8,785 bases of DNA from Arthrobacter sp. (GCA_018260285.1 JAGLBH010000064.1:1-8785), one strand, 5' to 3'. Numbered from the stretch's first letter, positions 1 to 6,083 are shown. The notes: generated by a model not told the origin, from the sequence alone. Numbers and translations are program-made.

Positions 1-1153
1 GCGCGGCCCCCTCGAGCACCGCGGAGACGGCGGAGATCCGCTCGGCGAGGTCCGCCTCGTCGAAGCCCGAGACCTCGACGAGCAGGGCCGCGGCGGAGTC
101 CGGCAGGTCGCGCCAGGAGGGGCTGGCCCCCTTGAAGTTGCCCACGGCCTCCCGCATGACGGGGCTGACGAGCAGCTCGCACGCATCCGCCCCGGCCTCC
201 ATGATGCGGTAGACGTATCCGGCGGCCTGCTGCATGTCCGGGAGCATGACCCAGGCGACGGCCTGCCGGGTGGCCAGCGGGCGCGTGGCGAGCTGGGCCT
301 CGGCGATGAACCCGAGCGTCCCCTCGGCGCCCACGAGCAGGCGGCGAAGGATGTCGACGGCGTCGGCGCCGTCGAGGAACGCGTCGAGCCTCAGGGCGTT
401 CGTGTTGCGGATCGTGAACTTGCGCCGGAGCCTGGCCGTCAGCTCGGAGTCCGCCTCGATTTCCGCCTTGAGCGTGAGGAGCCCGGCGACCAGGTCGGGC
501 TCGGCGGCGGTGAGCCGGTCCAGGGCGTCCGGCGCAGAGGTGTCCAGGATATACCCGGAGGGAAGCACGATGACCGCATCTTTGATCGAGTGGTAGCTGT
601 CCTGAGCCACCGTGCAGCGCATCCCGCCGGAGTTGTTGGAGAGGATCCCGCCGATCGTCGCCACGCTGGCCGAGGCCGGGTCCGGGCCGAACCTGCGGCC
701 GCTGCGGGCGAGCATGGCCCGCACCGAGGCGAGGGTCTCGCCCGGGCAGACCCTCAGCGTCTCTCCCTCGAGGGCCATGCCCCGGAAGTGCGAGCGGGCG
801 TCGACGAGGATGTCGTCGCCCTGGCTCTGCCCGTTGAGGGAGGAGCCCCCGGAGCGGAACGTGATGTGGCGCCTGTGCTCGCGGGCGTAGGCGAACAGCT
901 TCGAGACGTCCTCGGCGCTCTGCGGGGACACGACCGCCTGGGGGTGGAGGCGATACGGGCTGGCGTCCGAGGCATAGCGCACGAGGTCGATCGGCCGGGC
1001 CTTGACGCGGTCCGCCCCGAGGAGCGCTTCGAGGTCCCTCCTGAGGGCTGCGGGGGTCCCGGAGCTCAGCTCGTCGGGGAAGCGGTCCGGTTCCGGGGCG
1101 CTTCCCTGGGGTCGCCCGATCATCGCTGCCTGAGTTTCCAGAAGTCTCGCCAT
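1..1153 (-). CDS. FAD-binding 2-hydroxyacid dehydrogenase (GlcD/Dld/YdiJ-like), N-terminal part, cut by left edge
   Basis: Reading the minus strand from ATG at 1153 gives 384 codons without a stop to the left edge, so only the N-terminal part is present. The sequence shows a PCMH-type FAD-binding domain: the pyrophosphate-binding stretch FRSGGSSLNGQSQGDDILVD at residues 99-118, GPDPASASVATIGGILSNNS from 156, and VGAEGTLGFIAEAQ near 274-287, followed by the start of the substrate-side FAD-oxidase C domain. Family members oxidise 2-hydroxyacids such as D-lactate, glycolate or D-2-hydroxyglutarate. The motif style resembles long proteins that carry a C-terminal Fe-S (CCG/4Fe-4S) half, but that part would lie outside the window. 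The 1153 start is chosen as the first ATG. Its GGAG is about 13 nt upstream, which is long; an alternative start is Met11. The gene is divergent from the paa operon. Substrate is unknown; family assignment is firm. Confidence 0.88.
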   Translation of the reverse strand, partial: MARLLETQAAMIGRPQGSAPEPDRFPDELSSGTPAALRRDLEALLGADRVKARPIDLVRYASDASPYRLHPQAVVSPQSAEDVSKLFAYAREHRRHITFRSGGSSLNGQSQGDDILVDARSHFRGMALEGETLRVCPGETLASVRAMLARSGRRFGPDPASASVATIGGILSNNSGGMRCTVAQDSYHSIKDAVIVLPSGYILDTSAPDALDRLTAAEPDLVAGLLTLKAEIEADSELTARLRRKFTIRNTNALRLDAFLDGADAVDILRRLLVGAEGTLGFIAEAQLATRPLATRQAVAWVMLPDMQQAAGYVYRIMEAGADACELLVSPVMREAVGNFKGASPSWRDLPDSAAALLVEVSGFDEADLAERISAVSAVLEGAA

Positions 1154-1190
1154 AAAAACAAACCTACTCCCGAGGGCGGCTGTGCGCGAG

Positions 1191-1246
1191 GGCCTGAGAG
1201 GCAGGAGCGAGGAGGAGGCGGGCCTTCGGCGTCGTCGTCCCCTGCC
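1191..1246 (-). promoter_or_regulatory. Glycine-riboswitch-like leader element, degenerate or partial
   Basis: In the leader of the minus-strand oxidase gene the blocks GCCGAAGG (1230-1223) and CTCTCAGGC (1200-1192) occur in order, 22 nt apart. Both strings are hallmark conserved segments of glycine riboswitch aptamers, where they lie roughly 20 nt apart. An 8-bp stem, GGCAGGGG (1246-1239) with CTCCTGCC (1207-1200), encloses the first block. Against the call, the conserved GGAGAG of the 5' strand of P1 is not visible upstream, and GCCGAAGGC alone can fold as a small hairpin. A glycine switch would make sense ahead of an enzyme that can form glyoxylate, but that substrate is a guess. It may be a degenerate aptamer or coincidence. 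Confidence 0.3.
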
Positions 1247-1247
1247 G

Positions 1248-1276
1248 TTGCGCGAGTTAGGTGGGTCACATATACT
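1248..1276 (+). promoter_or_regulatory. Promoter of the paa operon
   Basis: A -35 box TTGCGC (1248-1253) and a -10 box TATACT (1271-1276) are separated by exactly 17 nt. This predicts a start near 1283 and an untranslated leader of about 70 nt before paaA. The -10 is the most AT-rich patch in this region. No equally good minus-strand -35 was found, although the shared TATA core (TATATG at 1274-1269 on the minus strand) might also serve the divergent gene. Confidence 0.65.
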
Positions 1277-1317
1277 GAACGCGCGGTCAGTAATTCGCCG
1301 CATCCCCTGACCCACCT
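1259..1317. repeat. Perfect 10-bp inverted repeat flanking the operator
   Basis: AGGTGGGTCA (1259-1268) and TGACCCACCT (1308-1317) are exact reverse complements separated by 39 bp. The left arm lies in the spacer of the paa promoter and the right arm at about +26 to +35. The left arm is therefore not transcribed from the predicted start, so this is more likely a DNA-level element, such as paired half-sites for a second regulator, than an mRNA hairpin. Its function is unknown. Confidence 0.5.
1273..1292. promoter_or_regulatory. TetR-type operator overlapping the paa -10 box
   Basis: The 18-bp sequence ACTGAACGCGCGGTCAGT (1274-1291) is a dyad in which 8 of 9 pairs match; one further pair, T1273 with A1292, extends it to 20 bp. 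It overlaps the second half of the -10 box and the predicted start point, the classic position for a repressor. From memory, PaaR, a TetR-family repressor of paa genes in actinobacteria that is relieved by phenylacetyl-CoA, recognises half-sites of the type ACTNACCG/CGGTNAGT, which fit this site with a shorter centre. No repressor gene lies in the window, so the cognate protein is inferred. Confidence 0.6.
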
Positions 1318-1353
1318 GCCGCGGACGCTCCGGCAGAGGACTGAGAAGGAACC

Positions 1354-2334
1354 ATGACCGATCGCCATGACGCTCAGGCAGAGCACGACGCCGAAGGCCA
1401 GGCCCAGTTCGACGCTCTGATCGACGCGGACTCCCGCATCGAGCCGCGAGACTGGATGCCGGCCGCCTACCGGAAGACGCTGCTGCGCCAGATCAGCCAG
1501 CACGCCCACTCGGAGATCATCGGCATGCAGCCGGAGGCCAACTGGATCACCCGCGCCCCCAGCCTCAAGCGCAAGTCCATCCTCATCGCCAAGGTGCAGG
1601 ACGAGGCCGGCCACGGCCTGTACCTCTACTCGGCGGCGGAGACGCTCGGCCAGTCCCGCCACGAGATGATGGACGACCTCCTCGCCGGCAAGGCCAAGTA
1701 CTCCTCGATCTTCAACTACCCGGCCCGCACGTGGGCGGACATGGGCGCCATCGGCTGGCTGGTCGACGGCGCGGCCATCTGCAACCAGGTGCCCCTCTGC
1801 CGCGCGAGCTACGGCCCGTACGGCCGCGCGATGGTCCGCATCTGCAAGGAGGAGTCGTTCCACCAGCGCCAGGGCTTCGAGATCCTCCTCGAGCTCGCCA
1901 ACGGCACCCCCGAGCAGCGGCAGATGGCCCAGGACGCCGTCAACCGCTGGTACGCCCCGGCCCTCATGATGTTCGGCCCGCCGGATGACGAGTCCCCGAA
2001 CTCCCAGCAGTCCATGGCCTGGAAGATCAAGCGCTTCTCCAACGACGAGCTGCGCCAGCGCTTCCTCGGCATGATGGTCGAGCAGGTCACGGTCCTCGGT
2101 CTCGAGCTGCCGGACAAGGACATCCGCTTCAACGAGGAGACGGGCAAGTGGGAGCACGGCCCGCTCGACTGGGCCGAGTTCTGGCGGGTCATCGGGGGCA
2201 GCGGCCCCTGCAACGCGCAGCGCATGGAGCGCCGCCGGGACGCCCACGCCGAGGGCGCCTGGGTTCGAGAGGCAGCGGCTGCGTACGCCGCCAAGCAGGC
2301 CGCCCGCGCGGCAGAGAAGGAGAAGGCGGCATGA
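1354..2334 (+). CDS. paaA: Phenylacetyl-CoA 1,2-epoxidase subunit PaaA (catalytic diiron subunit)
   Basis: A 326-residue protein, slightly longer than the roughly 310-residue E. coli PaaA because of an acidic N-terminus and an Ala/Lys-rich tail. PaaA is the oxygenase subunit that epoxidises the aromatic ring of phenylacetyl-CoA using O2 at a carboxylate-bridged diiron centre. Visible metal-ligand motifs are [12 protein letters not shown] (Glu54 region), DEAGH (E84-x-x-H87) and KEESFH (E167-x-x-H170). The C-terminal part contains [12 protein letters not shown], typical of PaaA. The ATG at 1354 is preceded by AAGGA with a short 3-nt gap; the next in-frame Met is residue 35, inside the conserved region, so no better start exists. 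It is the first gene of the operon, under the promoter and operator at 1248-1292, and its stop overlaps the paaB start (ATGA). Confidence 0.97.
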   Translation: MTDRHDAQAEHDAEGQAQFDALIDADSRIEPRDWMPAAYRKTLLRQISQHAHSEIIGMQPEANWITRAPSLKRKSILIAKVQDEAGHGLYLYSAAETLGQSRHEMMDDLLAGKAKYSSIFNYPARTWADMGAIGWLVDGAAICNQVPLCRASYGPYGRAMVRICKEESFHQRQGFEILLELANGTPEQRQMAQDAVNRWYAPALMMFGPPDDESPNSQQSMAWKIKRFSNDELRQRFLGMMVEQVTVLGLELPDKDIRFNEETGKWEHGPLDWAEFWRVIGGSGPCNAQRMERRRDAHAEGAWVREAAAAYAAKQAARAAEKEKAA

Positions 2335-2627
2335 GCCACAGCACCACGGAATCCTGGCCCCTCTGGGAGGTCTTCGTCCGCTCGGCCCGGGGCCTCTCCC
2401 ACGTGCACGCGGGCTCCCTCCACGCGCCCGACGCCGACATGGCCCTGCGCAACGCCCGCGACCTCTACACGCGGCGCAACGAGGGCGTGAGCCTGTGGGT
2501 CGTGCCGGCCGAGGCCATCGTCGCCTCTGACCCGGACGCCAAGGGCCAATTCTTCGAGTCGCCCAAGGGCAAGGACTACCGCCACGCCACGTACTACACG
2601 AAGAGCGAAGGGGTGAAGCACCTGTGA
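2331..2627 (+). CDS. paaB: Phenylacetyl-CoA 1,2-epoxidase subunit PaaB
   Basis: A small 98-residue protein matching the usual length of PaaB (95 residues in E. coli). Recognisable PaaB segments are [20 protein letters not shown] (residues 9-28), [11 protein letters not shown] (42-52), [15 protein letters not shown] (55-69) and [16 protein letters not shown] at the C-terminus. PaaB is a non-catalytic subunit needed for a functional epoxidase, and is thought to organise the PaaA-PaaC assembly. The ATG at 2331 overlaps the paaA stop in an ATGA junction, and its own stop overlaps the GTG of paaC in a GTGA junction, so the three subunits are probably translationally coupled to keep their ratio. 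The correct frame is clear from the conserved sequence beginning at the overlap. Confidence 0.97.
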   Translation: MSHSTTESWPLWEVFVRSARGLSHVHAGSLHAPDADMALRNARDLYTRRNEGVSLWVVPAEAIVASDPDAKGQFFESPKGKDYRHATYYTKSEGVKHL

Positions 2628-3514
2628 GCGGCGAGCTGCGCACGGCACCGGCTGCGGACTTCGGCGTCGAGGGCGACGCGGCGGCCTCCGCCACCCGGAT
2701 CACCCCGGGCTTCGCGCTCCGCCCCGAGGACATCGCGCTCCAGGCGGACACCCCCGGCGAGGAGGCCGCCCAGTACGCCCTGCGCCTCGGGGACGACGCC
2801 CTCATCCTGGCGCAGCGCCTGGCCTACTGGGTCTCGCGGGCGCCGGAGCTCGAAGAGGACATCGCGCTCGGCAACATCGCCCTGGACTGCCTGGGCCACG
2901 CCCGCAGCCTCCTCACCTACGCAGGCCGCGCCTGGGGCAAGACGGAGGACGACCTCGCCTACTTCCGCGACGAGGACGAGTTCCGCTGCGCCCACATCAT
3001 GGAGCATCCCACCGGCGACTTCGGGCGCACGATTGCGCGTCAGCTGGTCGTCAGCGTGTACTTCCATGCCCTCTACTCACGCCTCTCCGGGGCCGTCGGG
3101 GAGGCGTCCGCCGACCCGACGATCGCCGCCATCGCCGCAAAGGCCGTCAAAGAGGTGGACTACCACCGCGACCACAGCGTCCAGTGGGCGCTGCGCCTCG
3201 GGGACGGCACGGAGGAGTCCCGCCGCCGGTTCCTCCACGGCCTCGACCTCACGTGGCCGGCCGTCGAGGAGCTCTTCGAGGACGACGACCTCACCCGCAG
3301 CCTCTCCGAGCAGGGCGTCGCCGTGCTCCCGAGCTCCCTCCGCGAGCAGGTCCTCGGGGAGATCTCCGCGGTCCTCGCCGAGTTCGACGCCGAGCTGCCC
3401 CAGCTTCCCGCAGCCACAGGGGGAGGCCGCCGCGGCCAGCACTCCGAATACCTCGGCTACATCCTCGCCGAGATGCAGGTGCTCGCGCGGCAGCACCCCG
3501 GAGCGAGCTGGTAG
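2624..3514 (+). CDS. paaC: Phenylacetyl-CoA 1,2-epoxidase subunit PaaC (structural)
   Basis: A 296-residue ferritin-like helical protein. PaaC pairs with PaaA in the epoxidase and is considered structural. Family segments are YALRLGDDALILAQRLAYWV (51-70), APELEEDIALGNIALDCLGH (73-92), MEHPTGDFGRTIARQLVVS, KAVKEVDYHRDHS and the terminal EYLGYILAEMQVLARQHPGA followed by SW. Relative to E. coli PaaC (about 250 residues, which begins close to YTLRLGD) there is an N-terminal extension of some 45 residues, including RITPGFALRPEDIAL. No alternative ATG or GTG near the core was found, so the extension appears real and may be lineage-specific. Translation starts at GTG 2624, overlapping the paaB stop, with a purine-rich GAAGGGG about 10 nt upstream. 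paaD follows after 8 nt. Confidence 0.96.
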   Translation: MSGELRTAPAADFGVEGDAAASATRITPGFALRPEDIALQADTPGEEAAQYALRLGDDALILAQRLAYWVSRAPELEEDIALGNIALDCLGHARSLLTYAGRAWGKTEDDLAYFRDEDEFRCAHIMEHPTGDFGRTIARQLVVSVYFHALYSRLSGAVGEASADPTIAAIAAKAVKEVDYHRDHSVQWALRLGDGTEESRRRFLHGLDLTWPAVEELFEDDDLTRSLSEQGVAVLPSSLREQVLGEISAVLAEFDAELPQLPAATGGGRRGQHSEYLGYILAEMQVLARQHPGASW

Positions 3515-3517
3515 GGG
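3513..3517 (+). promoter_or_regulatory. Ribosome binding site deciding the paaD GTG start
   Basis: AGGGG lies 5 nt before GTG 3523 and overlaps the TAG stop of paaC. It supports GTG 3523 over the upstream in-frame CTG at 3508. A nearby ATG at 3531 is out of frame. Confidence 0.5.
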
Positions 3518-3522
3518 CCGCC

Positions 3523-3993
3523 GTGCGGGAATGGGAGGCTGCGGCCGGCGTCGTCGACCCCGAGATCCCGGTCCTCACGATCGAGGACCTGGGGATCCTG
3601 AGGGACGTCAGCATCGGGGACGACGGCGCGGCCACCGTGACCATCACCCCCACCTACTCGGGATGCCCCGCGATGGAGCACATCACGGCGGACATCAAGG
3701 CCGCCTTCCGCGAGGCGGGGCTGCCGACGCCGGAGGTGCGGCTCGTGCTCAGCCCCGCGTGGACCACGGACTGGATGAGCGAGGCCGGCCGGGCGAAGCT
3801 CGAGGAGTACGGGATCGCGCCGCCCTCCGGCACGGCCCAGGCCGGGCCCGTGAGGCTCGGGCTGACGGTCAAGTGCCCCCAGTGCCATTCGCTCAGCACG
3901 CGGGAGCTCTCCCGCTTCGGATCCACCAGCTGCAAAGCCCTGTACGTCTGCCAGGACTGCCGGGAACCCTTCGACTACTTCAAGGTGCTCTAG
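3523..3993 (+). CDS. paaD: PaaD, metal-cluster assembly factor of the phenylacetyl-CoA epoxidase
   Basis: A 156-residue protein when started at GTG 3523. Residues about 5-85 form a MIP18/DUF59 domain: VDPEIPVLTIEDLGILRDV, then TPTYSGCPAME with Cys48 in the usual place. The C-terminus carries a zinc-ribbon-like set of cysteines, CPQC (118, 121), Cys137 and CQDC (143, 146), ending in EPFDYFKVL. PaaD is needed for epoxidase activity in vivo and, by analogy with SufT/MIP18 proteins, is thought to help insert or mature Fe-S or diiron centres in PaaE or PaaA. It sits 8 nt after paaC and its TAG directly abuts the ATG of paaE. The reading frame is certain; the exact start is the only doubt, with CTG 3508 a less likely option. 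Confidence 0.95.
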   Translation: MREWEAAAGVVDPEIPVLTIEDLGILRDVSIGDDGAATVTITPTYSGCPAMEHITADIKAAFREAGLPTPEVRLVLSPAWTTDWMSEAGRAKLEEYGIAPPSGTAQAGPVRLGLTVKCPQCHSLSTRELSRFGSTSCKALYVCQDCREPFDYFKVL

Positions 3994-5148
3994 ATGATTG
4001 AACCGCTCGCGCCCGAGGCCGCTTCTCGCCGCGGTGCCTTCCACACCCTGACCGTCTCCGACGTGCGCTCCCTGACGGCCGACTCCATCGAGGTGGCGTT
4101 CGAGGTCCCCGCCGAGCTGCGCGGCGCCTTCGACTACGCTCCCGGCCAGTACGTGGCGCTCCGCAAGGAGCTCGAGGTCGACGGCGAGCTGCGCGAGGTC
4201 CGCCGCTCCTACTCCCTCTGCGCCCGGCCGGTCACCCGCCCCGACGGCAGCGGCGAGATCCGTGTGGCCATCAAGAGGGGCCTCGGCGGCCTCTTCTCCA
4301 ACTGGGCCAATGACACGCTGCGCCCGGGGGAGAGCATCGACGTCATGAGCCCCGCCGGGACGTTCGTCTCCAAGCGTGCCGTGGAGGAGCTGGCCCAGGA
4401 GGAGGACGTCTTCGTCGCGGTGGCCGCAGGCTCCGGCATCACGCCGATCATGGCGATCGTCCAGACCCTCCTCGAGACCAGTCCGCGGGCCCGCGTGGAC
4501 CTCGTCTACGCGAACAAGTCCGCCACGGACATCATGTTCCTCGAGGACCTGGCCGACCTCAAGGACCGCTGGCCCACCCGCCTCGCCGTGCACCACGTGC
4601 TCTCGCGCGAGCAGCGCATCTCCCCGGTGCTCACGGGGCGGATCGACGCGGAGAAGATCCGCCGCCTCCTCACCGGGGTGCTCCGCGTGGAGCAGGTCCA
4701 GGAGTGGTTCCTCTGCGGCCCGTTCGAGCTGGTCCAGCTCGTCCGGGACACCCTCGCGGACCTGGGGGTCGACGCCGACCGCGTGCGGTTCGAGCTCTTC
4801 ACCACCGGGACGGCCGGCTCGGTGGAGGGCTCCCGGGGGCGGGAGGTCCTCGACAGCGCGGGGCCGTCCTATCGGATCGACTTCAACCTCGACGGCCTCC
4901 AGGGCACGGTCGAGTCCCCGGTGGCCGCCCGGGAGACCGTGCTCAATGCGGCTCTGCGCGTGCGTCCGGACGTGCCGTTCGCGTGCGCGGGCGGCGTGTG
5001 CGGGACGTGCCGCGCGAAGGTCGTCGAGGGCACGGTCGAGATGGGGGAGAACTACGCTTTGGAGAAGGACGAGCTCGAGAAGGGCTACATCCTGACCTGC
5101 CAGAGTCGCCCGACGAGCGAGCGCGTGCTCGTGGACTACGACGCCTGA
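3994..5148 (+). CDS. paaE: Phenylacetyl-CoA epoxidase reductase subunit PaaE
   Basis: A 384-residue reductase that passes electrons from NAD(P)H through FAD and a 2Fe-2S centre to the PaaA diiron site. Three domains are visible in order: an FNR-type FAD-binding beta barrel (about 15-125) with RSYS at 71-74; a nucleotide-binding domain (about 135-270) with AGSGITP at 145-151 and CGP at 241-243; and a C-terminal plant-type ferredoxin domain (about 294-384) with cluster cysteines C331, C336, C339 and C369 in a CxxxxCxxC...C pattern. Length and layout are typical of PaaE. The ATG follows the paaD stop directly (TAGATG), with no strong separate Shine-Dalgarno, so translation probably relies on ribosomes finishing paaD. 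The stop is 20 nt upstream of the crotonase gene. Confidence 0.97.
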   Translation: MIEPLAPEAASRRGAFHTLTVSDVRSLTADSIEVAFEVPAELRGAFDYAPGQYVALRKELEVDGELREVRRSYSLCARPVTRPDGSGEIRVAIKRGLGGLFSNWANDTLRPGESIDVMSPAGTFVSKRAVEELAQEEDVFVAVAAGSGITPIMAIVQTLLETSPRARVDLVYANKSATDIMFLEDLADLKDRWPTRLAVHHVLSREQRISPVLTGRIDAEKIRRLLTGVLRVEQVQEWFLCGPFELVQLVRDTLADLGVDADRVRFELFTTGTAGSVEGSRGREVLDSAGPSYRIDFNLDGLQGTVESPVAARETVLNAALRVRPDVPFACAGGVCGTCRAKVVEGTVEMGENYALEKDELEKGYILTCQSRPTSERVLVDYDA

Positions 5149-5155
5149 CCCACTC

Positions 5156-5161
5156 AAGGAG
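5156..5161 (+). promoter_or_regulatory. Strong ribosome binding site of the PaaG-like gene
   Basis: AAGGAG lies 7 nt before GTG 5169. It fixes the start of the crotonase gene and lies in the 20-nt gap after paaE, suggesting independent re-initiation rather than overlap coupling. Confidence 0.75.
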
Positions 5162-5168
5162 ACCTGCC

Positions 5169-5945
5169 GTGATCGAACTGCACACCAACGGGCGCATCGC
5201 CGAGATCGTCCTCAACGCCCCCGAGCGCCTCAACGCCCTGGGGGAGGAGGACATCCTGGCCCTGACGCAGGCGATCGAGGAGTCCGCAGCCCTGGCCGAG
5301 GCCGGCGAGGTGCGGGTCGTCTTCCTCCGGGCCGAGGGCCGGGCGTTCTCGGCGGGGCGCAACCTCAAGGGCCTCCAGCCCGGCGCCGAGGACACGGGCG
5401 CCTACCTCACGGAGCACGTCATCCCGCTCATGCGGGCGATGTCCGAGCTGCCGATCCCCATCGTGGCCGCGGCCCAGGGCGCAACGCTCGGGGCGGGCCT
5501 GGGCGTGCTGGCCTCGTGCGACGTGGTCTACGTGGCGGAGAACGCGAAGTTCGGCTCGCCCTTCGGCGCCCTGGGCCTCATCCTGGACTGCGGCGGCCAC
5601 TGGCTCTTCGCAGACCGTCTGGGAGGCCAGCGCGCCATGGACCTCATCCTCACGGGCGAGCTCATGTCCGGCGCGGAGGCCGTGGCGGCAGGGCTCTTCT
5701 CCCGGGCGGTTCCGGCGGAGGAGCTCGAGGCCTTCGCCCGCGAGCGGGTCGAGAGGATCGCGGCCGGCCCCTCTCAGGCGTTCCGCGCGTCCAAGCGCGT
5801 GCTGAGCCAGATCCGGGACAGCTCCCTGGGCTTCTGGGACGCGCTCGACGTCGAGAGCGCCGAGCAGGTGGAGCTGGGCGCGAGCGCCGACTACGCCGAG
5901 GGCCTCGCCGCCTTCCAGGAGAAGCGCCCTCCGCTGTTCGAGTAG
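5169..5945 (+). CDS. paaG: PaaG-like crotonase, likely 1,2-epoxyphenylacetyl-CoA isomerase
   Basis: A 258-residue enoyl-CoA hydratase/isomerase superfamily protein. The oxyanion-hole segments are AFSAGRNLKG (59-68) and QGATLGAGLG (103-112). The two glutamates that enoyl-CoA hydratases use are not there: the GGGxEL position reads GAGLGVLASCD, with Gly112, and the FGxPE position reads FGSPF, with Phe132. Instead GLILDCGGHW carries Asp140, matching the Asp in the LxPDxGG motif that PaaG uses as catalytic base. This argues for the isomerase that turns the ring epoxide into oxepin-CoA (PaaG) rather than a hydratase (PaaF), and fits its place right behind paaE. GTG 5169 has a strong AAGGAG. The PaaG reaction is inferred from one key residue and context; another crotonase activity remains possible. 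It is the last gene of the operon. Confidence 0.82.
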   Translation: MIELHTNGRIAEIVLNAPERLNALGEEDILALTQAIEESAALAEAGEVRVVFLRAEGRAFSAGRNLKGLQPGAEDTGAYLTEHVIPLMRAMSELPIPIVAAAQGATLGAGLGVLASCDVVYVAENAKFGSPFGALGLILDCGGHWLFADRLGGQRAMDLILTGELMSGAEAVAAGLFSRAVPAEELEAFARERVERIAAGPSQAFRASKRVLSQIRDSSLGFWDALDVESAEQVELGASADYAEGLAAFQEKRPPLFE

Positions 5946-5969
5946 CGGCCGCACCCTCTCCTCTGGCTT

Positions 5970-5995
5970 CCCTCCCCCGGCCCCCTGGCCCCCCC
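5970..5995 (-). other. C-rich tract; G-quadruplex motif on minus strand
   Basis: The plus strand reads C3-T-C5-GG-C5-TGG-C7, so the minus strand has four G-runs with loops of 3, 2 and 1 nt, fitting the standard G-quadruplex pattern. It lies 24 nt after the crotonase stop and just before the large inverted repeat. In the plus-strand transcript the whole 5946-5998 stretch is pyrimidine-rich, as expected of a Rho-loading site. Either role is inferred from composition only. Confidence 0.5.
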
Positions 5996-6000
5996 GGCTT

Positions 6001-6063
6001 GATCACACAAGAACGGCTTGTTCACACCCAAAAGCGGTATGAACAAGCCGTTCTTGTGTGATC
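6001..6063. terminator. Perfect 24-bp inverted repeat between convergent genes, probable bidirectional terminator
   Basis: Arms 6001-6024 and 6040-6063 are exact reverse complements with a 15-nt loop (CACCCAAAAGCGGTA). The arms begin GATCACACAAGAACGG and are more AT-rich than the surrounding DNA. The element lies 55 nt after the crotonase stop and 20 nt before the lrp stop on the opposite strand, so it could end both transcripts. No U-run follows on either side, as is common in high-GC actinobacteria, so termination is inferred from position and stem strength. A further partial copy of the arm core, AGCCGTTCT, lies at 6065-6073. Confidence 0.65.
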
Positions 6064-6083
6064 TAGCCGTTCTCGTGATGACG

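Noticed and set aside
1191..1205. CTGAGA on the plus strand (1194-1199) as part of a TPP riboswitch
   Set aside because: The other conserved TPP segments are not found downstream, and the element would lie upstream of the predicted paa start point.
1265..1270. TCACA as half of a GlxR/CRP-type site
   Set aside because: The TGTGA partner at the proper spacing is missing. The bases are better explained by the 10-bp inverted repeat and the promoter spacer.
590..1357. Plus-strand ORF of 255 residues antisense to the FAD oxidase
   Set aside because: No motifs; the minus strand here encodes a convincing FAD-binding domain.
1120..2805. Long minus-strand ORF of 561 residues opposite paaA and paaB
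   Set aside because: Its sequence is low-complexity Arg/Ala/Leu-rich without family motifs and lies opposite well-conserved paa genes. It is a shadow created by GC-rich codon use.
3457..5157. Minus-strand ORF of 566 residues opposite paaD and paaE
   Set aside because: No recognisable domain, composition typical of an antisense shadow, and the plus strand encodes clear PaaD and PaaE.
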